This document shows positions 11,400 through 22,429 of a stretch of 64,000 nt of DNA, piece after piece. Made by a program: the position numbers and the translations under genes. Source of the DNA: Steromphala cineraria (lineage: Eukaryota > Mollusca > Gastropoda > Trochida > Trochidae); contig OU744723.1 of NCBI GenBank assembly GCA_916613615.1, positions 27,178,710-27,242,709 of the forward strand, given 5' to 3'. The notes below the pieces were generated by a model. The model was not told the DNA's origin, ran no database searches, and worked only from the letters and a program-made list of their open reading frames with translations. Positions within the stretch are counted from its first letter, which is position 1. The number at the start of each line of letters is the position of its first letter.

Positions 11400-11725
11400 A
11401 GTCATTTTATTAGAAGATTATCATAAACCCTTCAGTCAAAGCTAACGTTGTAGTTATAGCAACTTGTCCTTTAGTTAGAAGATTATCATAAATCCTTTTA
11501 TTTAATATAAGCTTACGTCGTAGTTATAGCAACAAGTTGTCCTTTACTTCGAAGATAACCATAAACCCTTCAGTCAAAGCTAACGTGGTAGTTAAAGACA
11601 CTTGTCTTTTACTTAGAAGATCAACATAAATCCTTCAGTCAAAGCTAACGTGGTAGTTATATCGACTTGTTCTTTACTTAGAAGATAACTATAAACCCTT
11701 TAGTCAAAGCTAACGTGATAGGTCC
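11400..11725. repeat. Minisatellite, about 65-70 bp period, five copies
   Basis: Imperfect tandem copies share GAAGAT[TA]A[TC]CATAAA, CCTTCAGTCAAAGCTAACGT and GTAGTTATAGCAACTTGTC. The array lies in the intron before the first Ig exon and ends about 100 bp before it. Confidence 0.75.
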
Positions 11726-11830
11726 CAAGTAGAGGCGGAACCTTTGAATCAACATTTTAAAATTTCTCGATGATCCCAAATCTCTCCCGTAAAACTCAAT
11801 AATAACTCATAACAAATCTCTGTTTCGTAG

Positions 11831-12112
11831 GCACTCTGAAAATCAGCCCAAAATCGCACGAGGCGTTTACACATGACGTCGTCAGCTTCACATGTATGAT
11901 CGAGCCCACAGTAGATACTCCCGTCAAGATGAGCTGGAGAAAGAAAGACAGCGTTACCAAGGTGATCAAGACGTTGTCAACGCAACGAGTAGAGTCGGGC
12001 GGGTTCCCGCTGTTGCTGCATGACGTCACTCCTAGCGATGCGGGCGAGTACGTGTGTGAGGCGGAGCGGAATGGAAAGATGATGACGTCATCTGCTACAC
12101 TAACGGTCAAGA
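11831..12112 (+). CDS. Immunoglobulin domain 1 exon
   Basis: An acceptor TTTCGTAG precedes 11831 and a donor A|GTGAGAG follows 12112; both ends are phase 1, the classical arrangement of Ig-domain exons. The 94 codons give one Ig domain: first Cys in VVSFTCMIEP, Trp in KMSWRKKD, and the DAGEYVCEAERNG strand-F motif with the second Cys. It follows the Ly6 exons and precedes two more Ig exons with the same phase, so it belongs to a secreted or surface Ly6/Ig protein. Such domains usually mediate extracellular protein recognition; the ligand cannot be inferred. Confidence 0.8.
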
Positions 12113-12628
12113 GTGAGAGTAGGAATATAGAAATATTCATTCATGTAGCCTTTTAACCCTCTCTTACCAAAAGTTTCGGGCATTATCCGTGGTAAGACAA
12201 ACTGGGTCATTCAGAATAATACAAAAATCCTGATTGGTCCCAGCTAATAATTTTGACATATTAGTGAACACATTGCATTATTTTTCTTGTTATACAATTA
12301 ACATTCAACCCTTGTCGAAGGTGTGTCAAAGAGCAGTCAACCCGATATATTAAGTGATATTGAAGTGAAAGTCCTTTCAAATGAAATGATAGGATACAGA
12401 ATAGATCACAACAAAATCTATAACATACCACTGTCGCTGAAGGTTATTAACTGAAATCACATATTTTAAATGAAAGATGCAATTCAAGGTTAAAATCATT
12501 GATGCAAAACGTGTGTGACCAATAAATATTTCTCCTAAATTTCGTAGAACAAAACATATGTCGCTTGCCAAATATGACCTGAAGAAGATCGCAGTTTACT
12601 AACAGTTTTAATTGTTTCAATGTTTCAG

Positions 12629-12925
12629 AAGTACCAACCATCAAAGTTTCTCCCAGTTCAACAACAGCCAACTTCGGGGAGTCGGTCCACTTTAAGTGTG
12701 CTGTGAGTGATCTTGCTGGCCTCAGAAGCATCAGTCCGACTCTAACTTGGTACCACGAGGGGGAGAGAGCCGCTCAGAGGTCGGCATTACTTTCCCAGCA
12801 GGCATTTTCAGGAGAACTTCCGCTCCATCTTGTCCACGTGACCGGAAGTAGTGCTGGAGTCTACGTCTGTGAAGCCGTTATTGGAGACAGGGTGATAAGT
12901 GCTAAGGCGCACTTGAAAATAAATG
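12629..12925 (+). CDS. Immunoglobulin domain 2 exon
   Basis: A phase 1 exon with acceptor AATGTTTCAG and donor AATG|GTAGGT. The domain shows Cys in VHFKCAVSD, Trp in LTWYHEGE and a SAGVYVCEAV strand F. An alternative donor two codons on (AG|GTAAAC) would leave in phase 2 and is less consistent with the next exon. It is about 99 codons, normal for an I-set-like Ig domain with one long loop. Confidence 0.8.
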
Positions 12926-13228
12926 GTAGGTAAACAGGTATCCATTCCCTTTTCAATATGAAATCAGCCGCATAACTACTATCTACTAATTTTCATACCC
13001 ACGGTCTCCTGATCTTAAATCAACTTAATACCTACTGTCTCCTGATATTAAATCAACTTGATATTCAGTTTTTTACATAGAGCAAAACAAGCATCAGCTC
13101 AAACTAAGTTAACATGCCCTTGCGTTTCTGTGGTGACTGTTGAGTCTGTTGAAATACAGCAAGACTTTAGTTAGTCAGTGACGGATATATTACTATAGTT
13201 GTTCCTATAACGTGACTGCTGATTCCAG

Positions 13229-13530
13229 ATTACTTCAGCATGCCCCGGGCCACTCCGGAGATCATCTATGCAGTCGAGGGAGAACGACACGAAATACTCT
13301 GTGAGGCAAGCGGATATCCAATCCCTCAGATGAAGCTGGACATCAGGCCTGCTGGTTCTAGCTCATTCTACACTATAGAGCCCCCTGAACCAACCACCAG
13401 GATCACAGAAATACTATATCCCATCTCCCAAAAACACCAGGGCACATACACGTGCGTTGCGCAGAATTCAGTTAGCAACAAGATCACGAAGACAGAAGTG
13501 AAACTTGTCCCGAAGTTCACCGTGTCTTAA
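13229..13530 (+). CDS. Immunoglobulin domain 3, terminal exon
   Basis: Acceptor TGATTCCAG precedes 13229; entry is phase 1. The domain shows HEILCEASGYP and HQGTYTCVAQNSVSN, typical I-set strands B and F. The usual strand C Trp is missing (QMKLDIRP instead). The frame ends at a TAA (13528-13530) soon after the domain with no transmembrane segment or GPI-like tail, so the product is probably secreted. The 3' UTR would contain the MITE at 13541-13805 and the AATAAA at 13831. Confidence 0.8.
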
Positions 13531-13540
13531 ACTTGGAGCC

Positions 13541-13805
13541 GGGCACATCCTGTTTCAGGGTACGAACGTTATGCTAACTCCACTAATCTGTACCCTGGGC
13601 TCAGAAGCTGGATTCGCTCACGCGGCCCGGCTTGGGATATAGCCAATCATATCATTTTCTCGTTGAAATTTTATCGAGAAGGCGGCGATAAAGGGATTTG
13701 ATTGGCTATGTACTAAGTCGCGCCGCGTGAGCGAATCTAGCTTCTGAGCCCAGGGTACAGATTAGTGGAGTTAGCGTAACGTTCGTACCCTGAGACAGGA
13801 TGACC
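13541..13805. mobile_element. Foldback MITE in the Ly6/Ig gene 3' UTR
   Basis: About 110-bp inverted arms: the left begins ATCCTGTTTCAGGGTACGAA near 13547, and the right is its complement ending ACAGGAT near 13801. Together they form a 265-bp palindrome. It has no coding capacity. It lies between the stop codon and the AATAAA of the Ig gene and could form a strong hairpin in the mRNA. Confidence 0.85.
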
Positions 13806-13830
13806 CAGGCATGAATCATCTTAGGTTATG

Positions 13831-13836
13831 AATAAA
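13831..13836 (+). promoter_or_regulatory. Polyadenylation signal of the Ly6/Ig gene
   Basis: AATAAA 301 bases after the stop codon, directly downstream of the MITE. It is the first canonical signal after the terminal exon. Confidence 0.55.
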
Positions 13837-14174
13837 ATGTTAATTGTAACTTTCTGTTTGATGTAATATTTCAATGGGTTAATTTACATGATGCAATGAT
13901 TTCATTTTGTTTCATTTTGATAGACTTGTACCGACACACCCAGTACATAACATAACAGTTAATCCAAGACACAGAAATCCTTTAACTGGCAAAAAGTACA
14001 TTCCATTATACGTTGATGTTAATTTTCACACAAAGTGTGCACATTCAGCTCCTTCTCTTAAACTTCTAATAGACTCAGGTTAGGAAAACGAAAACAAAAT
14101 AATAAGCACATATGTGTTGTCTTGACAGAAAGATGTCCATGATCATTCTTTGTTATTAACTGAAAATAACCAAT

Positions 14175-15075
14175 TGTAGTGAGCAAAAGCCTCAATTTGA
14201 AATATTTTATGAACGCTTCAGGCAATTTTGTTGTAAGTGGAAACTTAGCCCAAGGGAGGTTACTCTAATCTTATGTGACTGAGTTGAACATGTGCTTTTG
14301 AAATGGAAGGTTGAGATTTGTGAATTTTGAATGAGAAAAAACCATTAGAATAAGGGTCAACAAAAATGGTATGTACTATTAATGTTGTAGAAACATCTTT
14401 TGTTAGTATTTATCTTATTTCAAGCAAGTAATTATTCATATTTTGCAAATAATTTAATGACAAAATCTTTGTTCATTTCATGATGAATTTCTTAGTCTAC
14501 ATAAGAGAAAAGCTCTTTTATAAATTGCATTATTTATTGTAATATCTTAGGATAATATCTTGTAAGTTTAATAGTAATAATTCTTAAGTATTTTATCATA
14601 TTTTGTAAGGTAATTTTGATAGTGTATTTTGAAGTTTTACTTTTTGAAAGTGAATTTGTTTGAGTAATTTTGATACTTATTTCATGTCAGATTTATATTG
14701 TAACTAATTTAGTTTTCTATTAACTTTTCAGTTAATCGTCTTCAAGCAATATATCGTCTTCAATACCATCTACAATAACTTCTTCAGTATGAATCTTCAG
14801 TATATTGTCTTCAATAAGAGTGTTCAATGAGCATCTATATAATTTGTGAACATGACAGCCATTATGAAGAACATGAGAATAGAATTAAGAACATGGAATA
14901 AGAATATTGTGTATGAGAACATGAAATGTACTGAGGGCTGGAGAATCGTCCAAATAGAAATAAACTGAAGAGGAATTAACACAACCTTATTCTTTTATTT
15001 GCATGAGACATAAGAAATCCTGAGAACCTGAACATTAACTTGCGAATGAGAAAAACAGAGCCATGTGACACCACA
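14175..15075 (+). repeat. BEL/Pao 5' LTR
   Basis: Starts TGTAGTGAGC and ends GACACCACA (TG...CA). Equal in length to the 3' LTR and with no difference noticed on reading both. An upstream promoter was not delimited. Confidence 0.93.
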
Positions 15076-15123
15076 TATTATTAACATTTTTGACCAGTAT
15101 TTGTGTGATAGGAAGCTATAAGA

Positions 15124-16017
15124 ATGGCAAGTAAAGACATGGACAGAAGTTCTGTAATCAGTGGTCGAAGTATTAGACAGAGAAGAATGACAGAGAAAGG
15201 CCTGTTGTATACTGAAGAACAGAAGGGAAAGCTTTTGAGATTATCTTTTAGACAGTTAAAGGCTAAGCAAGATGCTATTTTATCCCTTTTGGAGGAAAGT
15301 ACAGACTTGAAGAGAGTAAGAGGCGAACATTCCTAATTATTGACATTACTTGAGAAGCATTATGCTCTGAGAGAACAGTACATTTCTCTTCTTGACCTAG
15401 AGAGTAGAAAGCAGTATGAGTTTAAGGTAGACTGTGAGGAGAATCCTTTGATCTTCAGTTTCAAGCTTAAACTAGAGAAATGGTTCAGTGAGCATACAGT
15501 AGTACCCAGTGATAGTGTATCTCAGAAGGCAGGGTCACAGCATTCTCACAGTAGTCAGGGTAGTGCTATGTCTATGGCTAGGATGAGGGAAGACCAGAAA
15601 AAGGCAGAGTTATTTGCTAAAGCCTCAGCACTGAAGGAAAAGGAAAAACTAGAACTGAATAAGCTAAAACTAAAGATTCAGGAAGAGGAGCTAGAGATAC
15701 AAACTGAACTAGCAATAAGTCAAGCCAAGTCAAAGGTGATCGACAAGTATGAGAATACAGGGAGTCAGACAGACCTCAAGGTAAAGAGTCAGATCCCTGA
15801 AGTGATAGTTCAGAATAATACAGATCCGCTGACACATGATACATTCATCAATCAGTATGCTCCAACCCATGATGACACACGTAGGGAAAGACCGCCACTC
15901 ATGGACTATGTTTCTGTGGTTCGACACCTGAAGAAGCCTGCAGCTGAACTGAAGACGTTTAGTGGAGACCCTATGGACTACAAGCGGTTTATGCGTCAGT
16001 TCAACAGCATGGTGGTA
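15124..16017 (+). pseudogene. BEL/Pao gag N-terminal part (two stops)
   Basis: The frame starts at ATG 15124, 48 bp after the LTR, and stays in one register through 20919. It is cut by TAA at 15334-15336 and TGA at 16018-16020. It contains a Lys/Glu-rich coiled-coil-like stretch (about 15580-15740) and the start of the retrotransposon gag region (LKTFSGDPMDYKRFMRQFNS). The register continues unchanged across both stops, so they are point changes or readthrough sites rather than frameshifts. The CDS at 16045 is the direct continuation. Confidence 0.85.
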
Positions 16018-16020
16018 TGA

Positions 16021-19000
16021 AACTGTGACAATATAGATGAAGTAGTGAACTATCTGGATCAGTATACCTCAGGAGAAGCAAATAAGATAGTGTCTGGATT
16101 TAGTTATCTTGACGGGGAAAGAGCATATCAAGCAATACTTCATGAGTTTGAAGATCGCTATGGTGATTCTGACATTATTGCAAGTGCTTTTGTTAAGAGG
16201 GCTCTGGAGTGGCCGACGATTAGAATTGACAATGCAAAAGCCTTGGACGATTACGCCATCTTCCTCACAGAGTGCGAGAATGCGGTAGCAACAATTGACG
16301 CCATGAGGATTCTGGAATATCCGGACAACATGAAAAGAATGATCATGAAGATGCCATATCAATACCATGATAAATGGAGAAGTATTGTACAGTCCAAAAG
16401 ATTTCAAGGCATAGGAAGTTACTTTCATGACATTGTTGACTTTGTCCGAAAAGAAGCGAGAAAAGCGAACGATCCAATATATGGGAAAAGAGCACTAACT
16501 GAACCAAAACTGAACAGAACCAAGACAAGATCCTTTGCGACAAACATGAATGAAGAAAGAAAAGTTGAAACAGACTCCAACAGAACAGTTGAGCCAGAAA
16601 AGAGAACAGTCAAGTCCTTACAGAAACCATGTATCTACTGCAAGGGAGAAAACCATGGACTAGAGGAGTGCTATAAGTGGACCAAGTTGTCTCATGAGAA
16701 CAAGTTGACATTCCTCAGAGGTAAAGGACTGTGTTTCAGATGTCTGCATCAAGGACATATCAGTAAGGAGTGTGAAAAGAAAGGAATAGTTTGCACAAAA
16801 TGTGGACTTAGGCATCAGACAGTGTTGCATATTATCAGACCAGCACAGAATAGATTTGACCAAGAGAGAAGAGGAGAAGCTAAGAACACTGTGAGCTGTA
16901 TGGGGGCTGGTCAAGGAGAATGCACGATGGCAATAGTTCCGGTACAGATAAAGATCAAGAACAGTAGTAAGACCGTACAAACATATGCTTTCATGGATCC
17001 AGGCAGCAGCGTCTCGTTCATGTCACAGGATTTGAAGGAAGAATTAGGATGCGAGGGAAGGAAAATGAAGATGACGCTTCAGACTATGGGTAAGCCTCAT
17101 ACCATGTACACGTACAGTGTGGACAATCTGGAAGTGAGTGACTTAAATGGACATAACTCTGTGACATTACCCAAAGTGTACACAAAGGATAGAATGCCGG
17201 TTTCTCACCATCACATCCCACAGAAGGCAGATATTTCACATTGGGAACATCTGAATCAAGTTGAACTTCCACAGATTAATGCCAACATTGGGCTGTTGAT
17301 TGGAAATAATGTCCCGGATGCCTATACTCCGTTTCACGTCAAGACAGGACCACAAGGGAGTCCGCATGCTACGTTCACCAGGTTAGGATGGATAGTATGG
17401 AACGTCGTACGTGAAAACACAAACCATGGAAATCAAGACTTCTTAGTCAACAGAGTTGAAGTTTCAGCCATAGAGGAAGTTGAAGAATTGAAGAAGCTCA
17501 ATAGACTGGTTAGAAGTGCCATCGATCAAGATTTCCCAGAGCGAGTAATCAACGACAAGAAAGAAGCATCTCGTGATGACATGAAGTTCATGAACAAAGT
17601 CAAGAACAAGATTCAGCTGGTAGATGGACACTACGTGATTCCACTCCCGCTCAAGAATGAGGAGATATACTTACCTGACAACCATACCCAAGCTTTACAG
17701 AGGCTAAAGAGTCTGAAAAGAAAGATCGAAGGGAATGAAGCTTTTCACAGAGACTATAAGAAGTTTATGGACACAATCCTGGACAAGGGTTACGCAGAAC
17801 AAGTTCCAGAACATGAAGTTACAAGACACGATGGACGAGTGTGGTTCATACCACATCATGGAATCTACCACCCCAGAAAACCAGAGAAGATAAGGGTAGT
17901 TTTCGACTGTACTGCCATGTACCAAGGTATATCACTCAACCACCTACTCCTGCAAGGACCAGACCTGACTAATACACTACTGGGTGTGTTACTCCGCTTC
18001 AGAGAAAATCCAGTGGCCATAATGGGAGACATAGAATCTATGTTCTATCAGGTTCAAGTGCCTAAGGAGGACAGAGACATGCTAAGGTTTTACTGGTGGC
18101 CTGACGGCGATGTACAGAAATCTCCACATGTGTATCGCATGTGCGTCCATTTGTTTGGAGCGGTCTCATCACCAACATGTTCCACATTGGCACTACAGCA
18201 GACTGCGGAAGACAATTATGACAGATTTGATCAGGAAACTATTGATACTGTAAGGAGATCCTTTTATGTGGATGACCTGCTGAAATCTGAGAATACGGAG
18301 AAAGAAGTTGTCACACTCGTAGAGAACGTGAGCGCTTTATGTCTGAAAGGCGGGTTCAAACTAACCAAGTGGACAAGTAATAGCCATGAAGTCATGAAGA
18401 GCATAGCTGAAAAGGACAGAGCAAAGAGCATCAGAGGTCTAGACCTGGAAAGTGATCTACTTCCATCAGAGAGAGCATTAGGAGTCTTCTGGAAAGTTGA
18501 GGAGGACTGTTTAAGTTTTCAGATTCAGCTGAAGCCACAGCTCAACACCAGAAGAGGTATACTTTCAGTTATCAGCTCACTATTTGACCCGATTGGATTT
18601 GCAGCGCCATATGTATTGAATGCTAAGATCTTACAGCAAGACTTATGCCGACGACAGTTGGACTGGAACCAAGAAATCACAGAGAATGATTTGAAGACTT
18701 GGCAACAGTGGCTTGATGGACTACAGTACTTGGAGAAAATACAGTTGCCTAGATGCTACAAACCACCAGGCTTTGGTCAAGTCACATCATGTCAAGTACA
18801 CATGTTTTCTGATGCAAGTGAGAATGGCTACGGCATAGTGGCATACTTGAGGTTGACAGACGACAGAGGACAAATATGCGTATCTTTCATTCTGGGCAAG
18901 TCAAGGGTCAGTCCACTGAAGAAAATCACAATTCCAAGGATGGAATTGACGGCTGCCACTATCGCAGTGAAGATATGCAGATTGATTCACGAAGAGATGG

Positions 19001-20919
19001 ATTTTTCAGTGACAGAGACATTCTATTGGACCGATAGCATGTCCGTCTTGCGCTACATCTGTAACGACAGTGCGCGATACCATACATTTGTGGCAAACAG
19101 AGTGAATCTAATCAGAGATGCTACCTCAGTTGATCAGTGGAACTACATTGAGAGTAAGTCAAACCCTGCTGATGCTTCATCAAGAGGAATGAAGATTGAG
19201 AAATTCTTGAGAGCAGATCTTTGGTTCAGAGGACCAGAATTCTTGCAGCATGACCAGTCAGAATGGCCGCAGAATCATCCCGATGAATCCTTGAAAATCC
19301 CAATTGATGATTCCGAAGTGAAGAGAGTTGTTAACACTGCTGTTGAGACCGAGACCTCGGATATCGTTCACGAACTGATCTGCCATTACTCGGACTGGAC
19401 ACGACTGAAGAGAGCAGTGGCTTACCTGCGACTGTTCATCAGATATCTTCAGACAAAGACTAAGTTGAGACAAGAAAACCCAAATTCAAAGAAGCCTCAG
19501 ACTAGAAGCAGTGTTGGAAAGAAAGTTTTTCAGTTAGAATTGTCAGTGTGTGAGATGAAGGGAGCAGAAAAGGCCATTATGAGAGTTGTACAGAGATATC
19601 ACTTTGCTGACACCATCAGAGCACTGCAACAGAAAGCAACTGGTAACACTAGATCAGGTATGCACAAACTTGATCCCTTTCTGCATGAAGGATTGGTCAG
19701 AGTTGGAGGACGCTTAGAGCGAGGTGACATGACTTTCGACACAAAACACCCGGTCATCTTACCAAAACACTCGCATGTGTCGACGCTTATACTCCGCGAC
19801 ATCCACAGAAGAGTTGGACACCTAGGTAAGAACATGATGATGTCAGTGTTGAGACAACAGTACTGGATGATAGGAGCCAACAGTGGCATCAAAGAAGTGA
19901 TATCCCAGTGTGTGCAGTGCAAGCGGTATCAAGCTAAGGTTTTAGAACAGAAAATGGCAGATTTACCCGTAGACAGGCTCACTCCTGATGAGCCACCATT
20001 TTCTCACACTGGAATAGACTTTTTCGGACCTTTCCACGTTACTCGCGGAAGAAGTTCTGTGAAAAGGTATGGAGTGATATTTGTGTGTCTGGCGAGTCGA
20101 GCAGTCCATCTCGAACTCGCATACTCACTTGATACAGATTCATGCATTAACGCATTGAGGAGATTTATAGCAAGAAGAGGATCAGTTAAGATGATAAGAT
20201 CCGACAATGGGACAAATCTTGTTTCTTGTGAAAAAGAGCTCAGATCAGAAATAGAGAAATTGAACAATGAGAAACTAAGAGATGTGCTGATACAGAAGAA
20301 TATCACCTGGGAGTTTAATCCTCCCACTGCCTCACACTTCGGCGGCATATGGGAACGAATGATCCGCACCGTCAGAAAGATTCTACATTCCCTTATGCAG
20401 CAGCAAGCTATTCGTCTTGACGATGAGGCATTACACACTCTCTTGTGTGAGGTTGAGTCGATTCTGAACAATCGGCCCATCACCGACACCCCGGTTGACC
20501 CCAGTGACCTGACAGTGTTAACACCGAACCACCCGCTTCAACTACAGCCAGGGGAGAATATGCCGCCCGGTGTATTCAACAAAGGTGACGCTTACATTCG
20601 ACGAAGGTGGAAGCAAGTACAGTATCTTGCTGATCAGTTCTGGAAGAGGTGGAAGACAGAATATATCACCCAGCTTCAAGAGAGACAGAAATGGTTTGCT
20701 GCGAAAGAAAATATCGCGATAGGAGATGTAGTTCTCATGGTTGAGAATTCACCAAGAAACTCTTGGGCCATGGGAAAAGTGATAGTAAACTTCACGGACA
20801 AGAAGGGATTTGTGAGGACAGTTAAAGTGAAGACTGTCTCCACAGAGTTAGTGAGACCTATCAGCAAATTGGTCTTAATTCTGTCTGCTGTGAAGTGTGC
20901 AGACAATACCAGTGTTTAG
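16021..20919 (+). CDS. BEL/Pao gag-pol polyprotein
   Basis: An uninterrupted frame of about 1,630 codons. Residues counted from Met at 16045: gag (DUF1759-like, FEDRYGD near 34); CCHC-type Cys/His fingers near 195-255 (CIYCKGENHGLEEC, CFRCLHQGHISKEC); aspartic protease near 314 (AFMDPGSSVSF); reverse transcriptase with IMGDIESMFYQVQVP near 664 and YVDDLL near 740; A17-like region; RNase H near 920 (MFSDASENGYG); integrase with an H2C2 finger near 1255-1290, a D-D-E core (GIDFFG near 1322, RSDNGTN near 1385, FGGIWERM near 1432) and a C-terminal domain. All listed catalytic residues are present, so the enzymes look intact; only the gag-side stops argue against function. Confidence 0.93.
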   Translation, partial: NCDNIDEVVNYLDQYTSGEANKIVSGFSYLDGERAYQAILHEFEDRYGDSDIIASAFVKRALEWPTIRIDNAKALDDYAIFLTECENAVATIDAMRILEYPDNMKRMIMKMPYQYHDKWRSIVQSKRFQGIGSYFHDIVDFVRKEARKANDPIYGKRALTEPKLNRTKTRSFATNMNEERKVETDSNRTVEPEKRTVKSLQKPCIYCKGENHGLEECYKWTKLSHENKLTFLRGKGLCFRCLHQGHISKECEKKGIVCTKCGLRHQTVLHIIRPAQNRFDQERRGEAKNTVSCMGAGQGECTMAIVPVQIKIKNSSKTVQTYAFMDPGSSVSFMSQDLKEELGCEGRKMKMTLQTMGKPHTMYTYSVDNLEVSDLNGHNSVTLPKVYTKDRMPVSHHHIPQKADISHWEHLNQVELPQINANIGLLIGNNVPDAYTPFHVKTGPQGSPHATFTRLGWIVWNVVRENTNHGNQDFLVNRVEVSAIEEVEELKKLNRLVRSAIDQDFPERVINDKKEASRDDMKFMNKVKNKIQLVDGHYVIPLPLKNEEIYLPDNHTQALQRLKSLKRKIEGNEAFHRDYKKFMDTILDKGYAEQVPEHEVTRHDGRVWFIPHHGIYHPRKPEKIRVVFDCTAMYQGISLNHLLLQGPDLTNTLLGVLLRFRENPVAIMGDIESMFYQVQVPKEDRDMLRFYWWPDGDVQKSPHVYRMCVHLFGAVSSPTCSTLALQQTAEDNYDRFDQETIDTVRRSFYVDDLLKSENTEKEVVTLVENVSALCLKGGFKLTKWTSNSHEVMKSIAEKDRAKSIRGLDLESDLLPSERALGVFWKVEEDCLSFQIQLKPQLNTRRGILSVISSLFDPIGFAAPYVLNAKILQQDLCRRQLDWNQEITENDLKTWQQWLDGLQYLEKIQLPRCYKPPGFGQVTSCQVHMFSDASENGYGIVAYLRLTDDRGQICVSFILGKSRVSPLKKITIPRMELTAATIAVKICRLIHEEMDFSVTETFYWTDSMSVLRYICNDSARYHTFVANRVNLIRDATSVDQWNYIESKSNPADASSRGMKIEKFLRADLWFRGPEFLQHDQSEWPQNHPDESLKIPIDDSEVKRVVNTAVETETSDIVHELICHYSDWTRLKRAVAYLRLFIRYLQTKTKLRQENPNSKKPQTRSSVGKKVFQLELSVCEMKGAEKAIMRVVQRYHFADTIRALQQKATGNTRSGMHKLDPFLHEGLVRVGGRLERGDMTFDTKHPVILPKHSHVSTLILRDIHRRVGHLGKNMMMSVLRQQYWMIGANSGIKEVISQCVQCKRYQAKVLEQKMADLPVDRLTPDEPPFSHTGIDFFGPFHVTRGRSSVKRYGVIFVCLASRAVHLELAYSLDTDSCINALRRFIARRGSVKMIRSDNGTNLVSCEKELRSEIEKLNNEKLRDVLIQKNITWEFNPPTASHFGGIWERMIRTVRKILHSLMQQQAIRLDDEALHTLLCEVESILNNRPITDTPVDPSDLTVLTPNHPLQLQPGENMPPGVFNKGDAYIRRRWKQVQYLADQFWKRWKTEYITQLQERQKWFAAKENIAIGDVVLMVENSPRNSWAMGKVIVNFTDKKGFVRTVKVKTVSTELVRPISKLVLILSAVKCADNTSV

Positions 20920-21385
20920 AGACTGTGAAAATAGCCGACATTTCCAGAGAGACTGTTGAAAATAGACAATTTTGATATTATACTGTGAATCAGTGACAAT
21001 GACTTAAGAACACCCATATTTGGGTCACAGTGACATTTGAAAGGTCATGGTGACATTCATGACAACTGTAATTATTTACATCTCTATTTATTTTGTTAAG
21101 TTTTTCATTTTTACAGGGGACAAGTTTACAATGAGAATTGATATATATATATTACATTACAATTTGGTATTGTTTTTTTTTAACTTTGGAAGTTTGAAAT
21201 GCTTAATTTTGGTAAAATAAACTTTGGTTTTCTTTAGAATTTTTGGAATTAAGAACTAGGATAAACCTTCTGAAGTGGTAATGTTGCATAAGCGCAATTC
21301 TTTTATTTTTATGAGTAAAATATTTCTTATTTTAGTTCAATTTTGTAATTGTTTCGATTGTATCTGCACAATTAAGGGGCTGGTG
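20920..21385 (+). other. BEL/Pao 3' internal region
   Basis: Non-coding sequence between the polyprotein stop and the 3' LTR. A purine-rich run just before the LTR (AAGGGGCTGG near 21374) may be the polypurine tract. Confidence 0.5.
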
Positions 21386-22286
21386 TGTAGTGAGCAAAAG
21401 CCTCAATTTGAAATATTTTATGAACGCTTCAGGCAATTTTGTTGTAAGTGGAAACTTAGCCCAAGGGAGGTTACTCTAATCTTATGTGACTGAGTTGAAC
21501 ATGTGCTTTTGAAATGGAAGGTTGAGATTTGTGAATTTTGAATGAGAAAAAACCATTAGAATAAGGGTCAACAAAAATGGTATGTACTATTAATGTTGTA
21601 GAAACATCTTTTGTTAGTATTTATCTTATTTCAAGCAAGTAATTATTCATATTTTGCAAATAATTTAATGACAAAATCTTTGTTCATTTCATGATGAATT
21701 TCTTAGTCTACATAAGAGAAAAGCTCTTTTATAAATTGCATTATTTATTGTAATATCTTAGGATAATATCTTGTAAGTTTAATAGTAATAATTCTTAAGT
21801 ATTTTATCATATTTTGTAAGGTAATTTTGATAGTGTATTTTGAAGTTTTACTTTTTGAAAGTGAATTTGTTTGAGTAATTTTGATACTTATTTCATGTCA
21901 GATTTATATTGTAACTAATTTAGTTTTCTATTAACTTTTCAGTTAATCGTCTTCAAGCAATATATCGTCTTCAATACCATCTACAATAACTTCTTCAGTA
22001 TGAATCTTCAGTATATTGTCTTCAATAAGAGTGTTCAATGAGCATCTATATAATTTGTGAACATGACAGCCATTATGAAGAACATGAGAATAGAATTAAG
22101 AACATGGAATAAGAATATTGTGTATGAGAACATGAAATGTACTGAGGGCTGGAGAATCGTCCAAATAGAAATAAACTGAAGAGGAATTAACACAACCTTA
22201 TTCTTTTATTTGCATGAGACATAAGAAATCCTGAGAACCTGAACATTAACTTGCGAATGAGAAAAACAGAGCCATGTGACACCACA
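21386..22286 (+). repeat. BEL/Pao 3' LTR
   Basis: 901 bp, starting TGTAGTGAGC and ending GACACCACA, followed by the CCAAT target duplication. The open frame at 21275-21493 is a chance frame crossing the LTR boundary. Confidence 0.93.
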
Positions 22287-22429
22287 CCAATTACAAATAA
22301 AACGGATAAATATATATAATTAGCAAAACCTATAAGCAATACTCTCTTATTATGCATTTAAAACCTTATAATAGCAAACAATCTAACAAAGAAGTAACCA
22401 ATTTATGATCTAAGACTAATAATAGGGAC

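Larger units (their letters stand above)
14170..22291 (+). mobile_element. BEL/Pao LTR retrotransposon, structurally complete
   Basis: Two 901-bp LTRs (14175-15075 and 21386-22286) flank a gag-pol region in plus orientation. The target duplication CCAAT is present at 14170-14174 and 22287-22291. The domain order (gag, zinc knuckles, protease, reverse transcriptase, RNase H, integrase) and the Pao-type sequence around the protease and A17-like region identify the BEL/Pao superfamily. LTRs look identical by eye, which implies very recent insertion. Two in-frame stops (15334-15336 and 16018-16020) interrupt the polyprotein. Confidence 0.93.
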
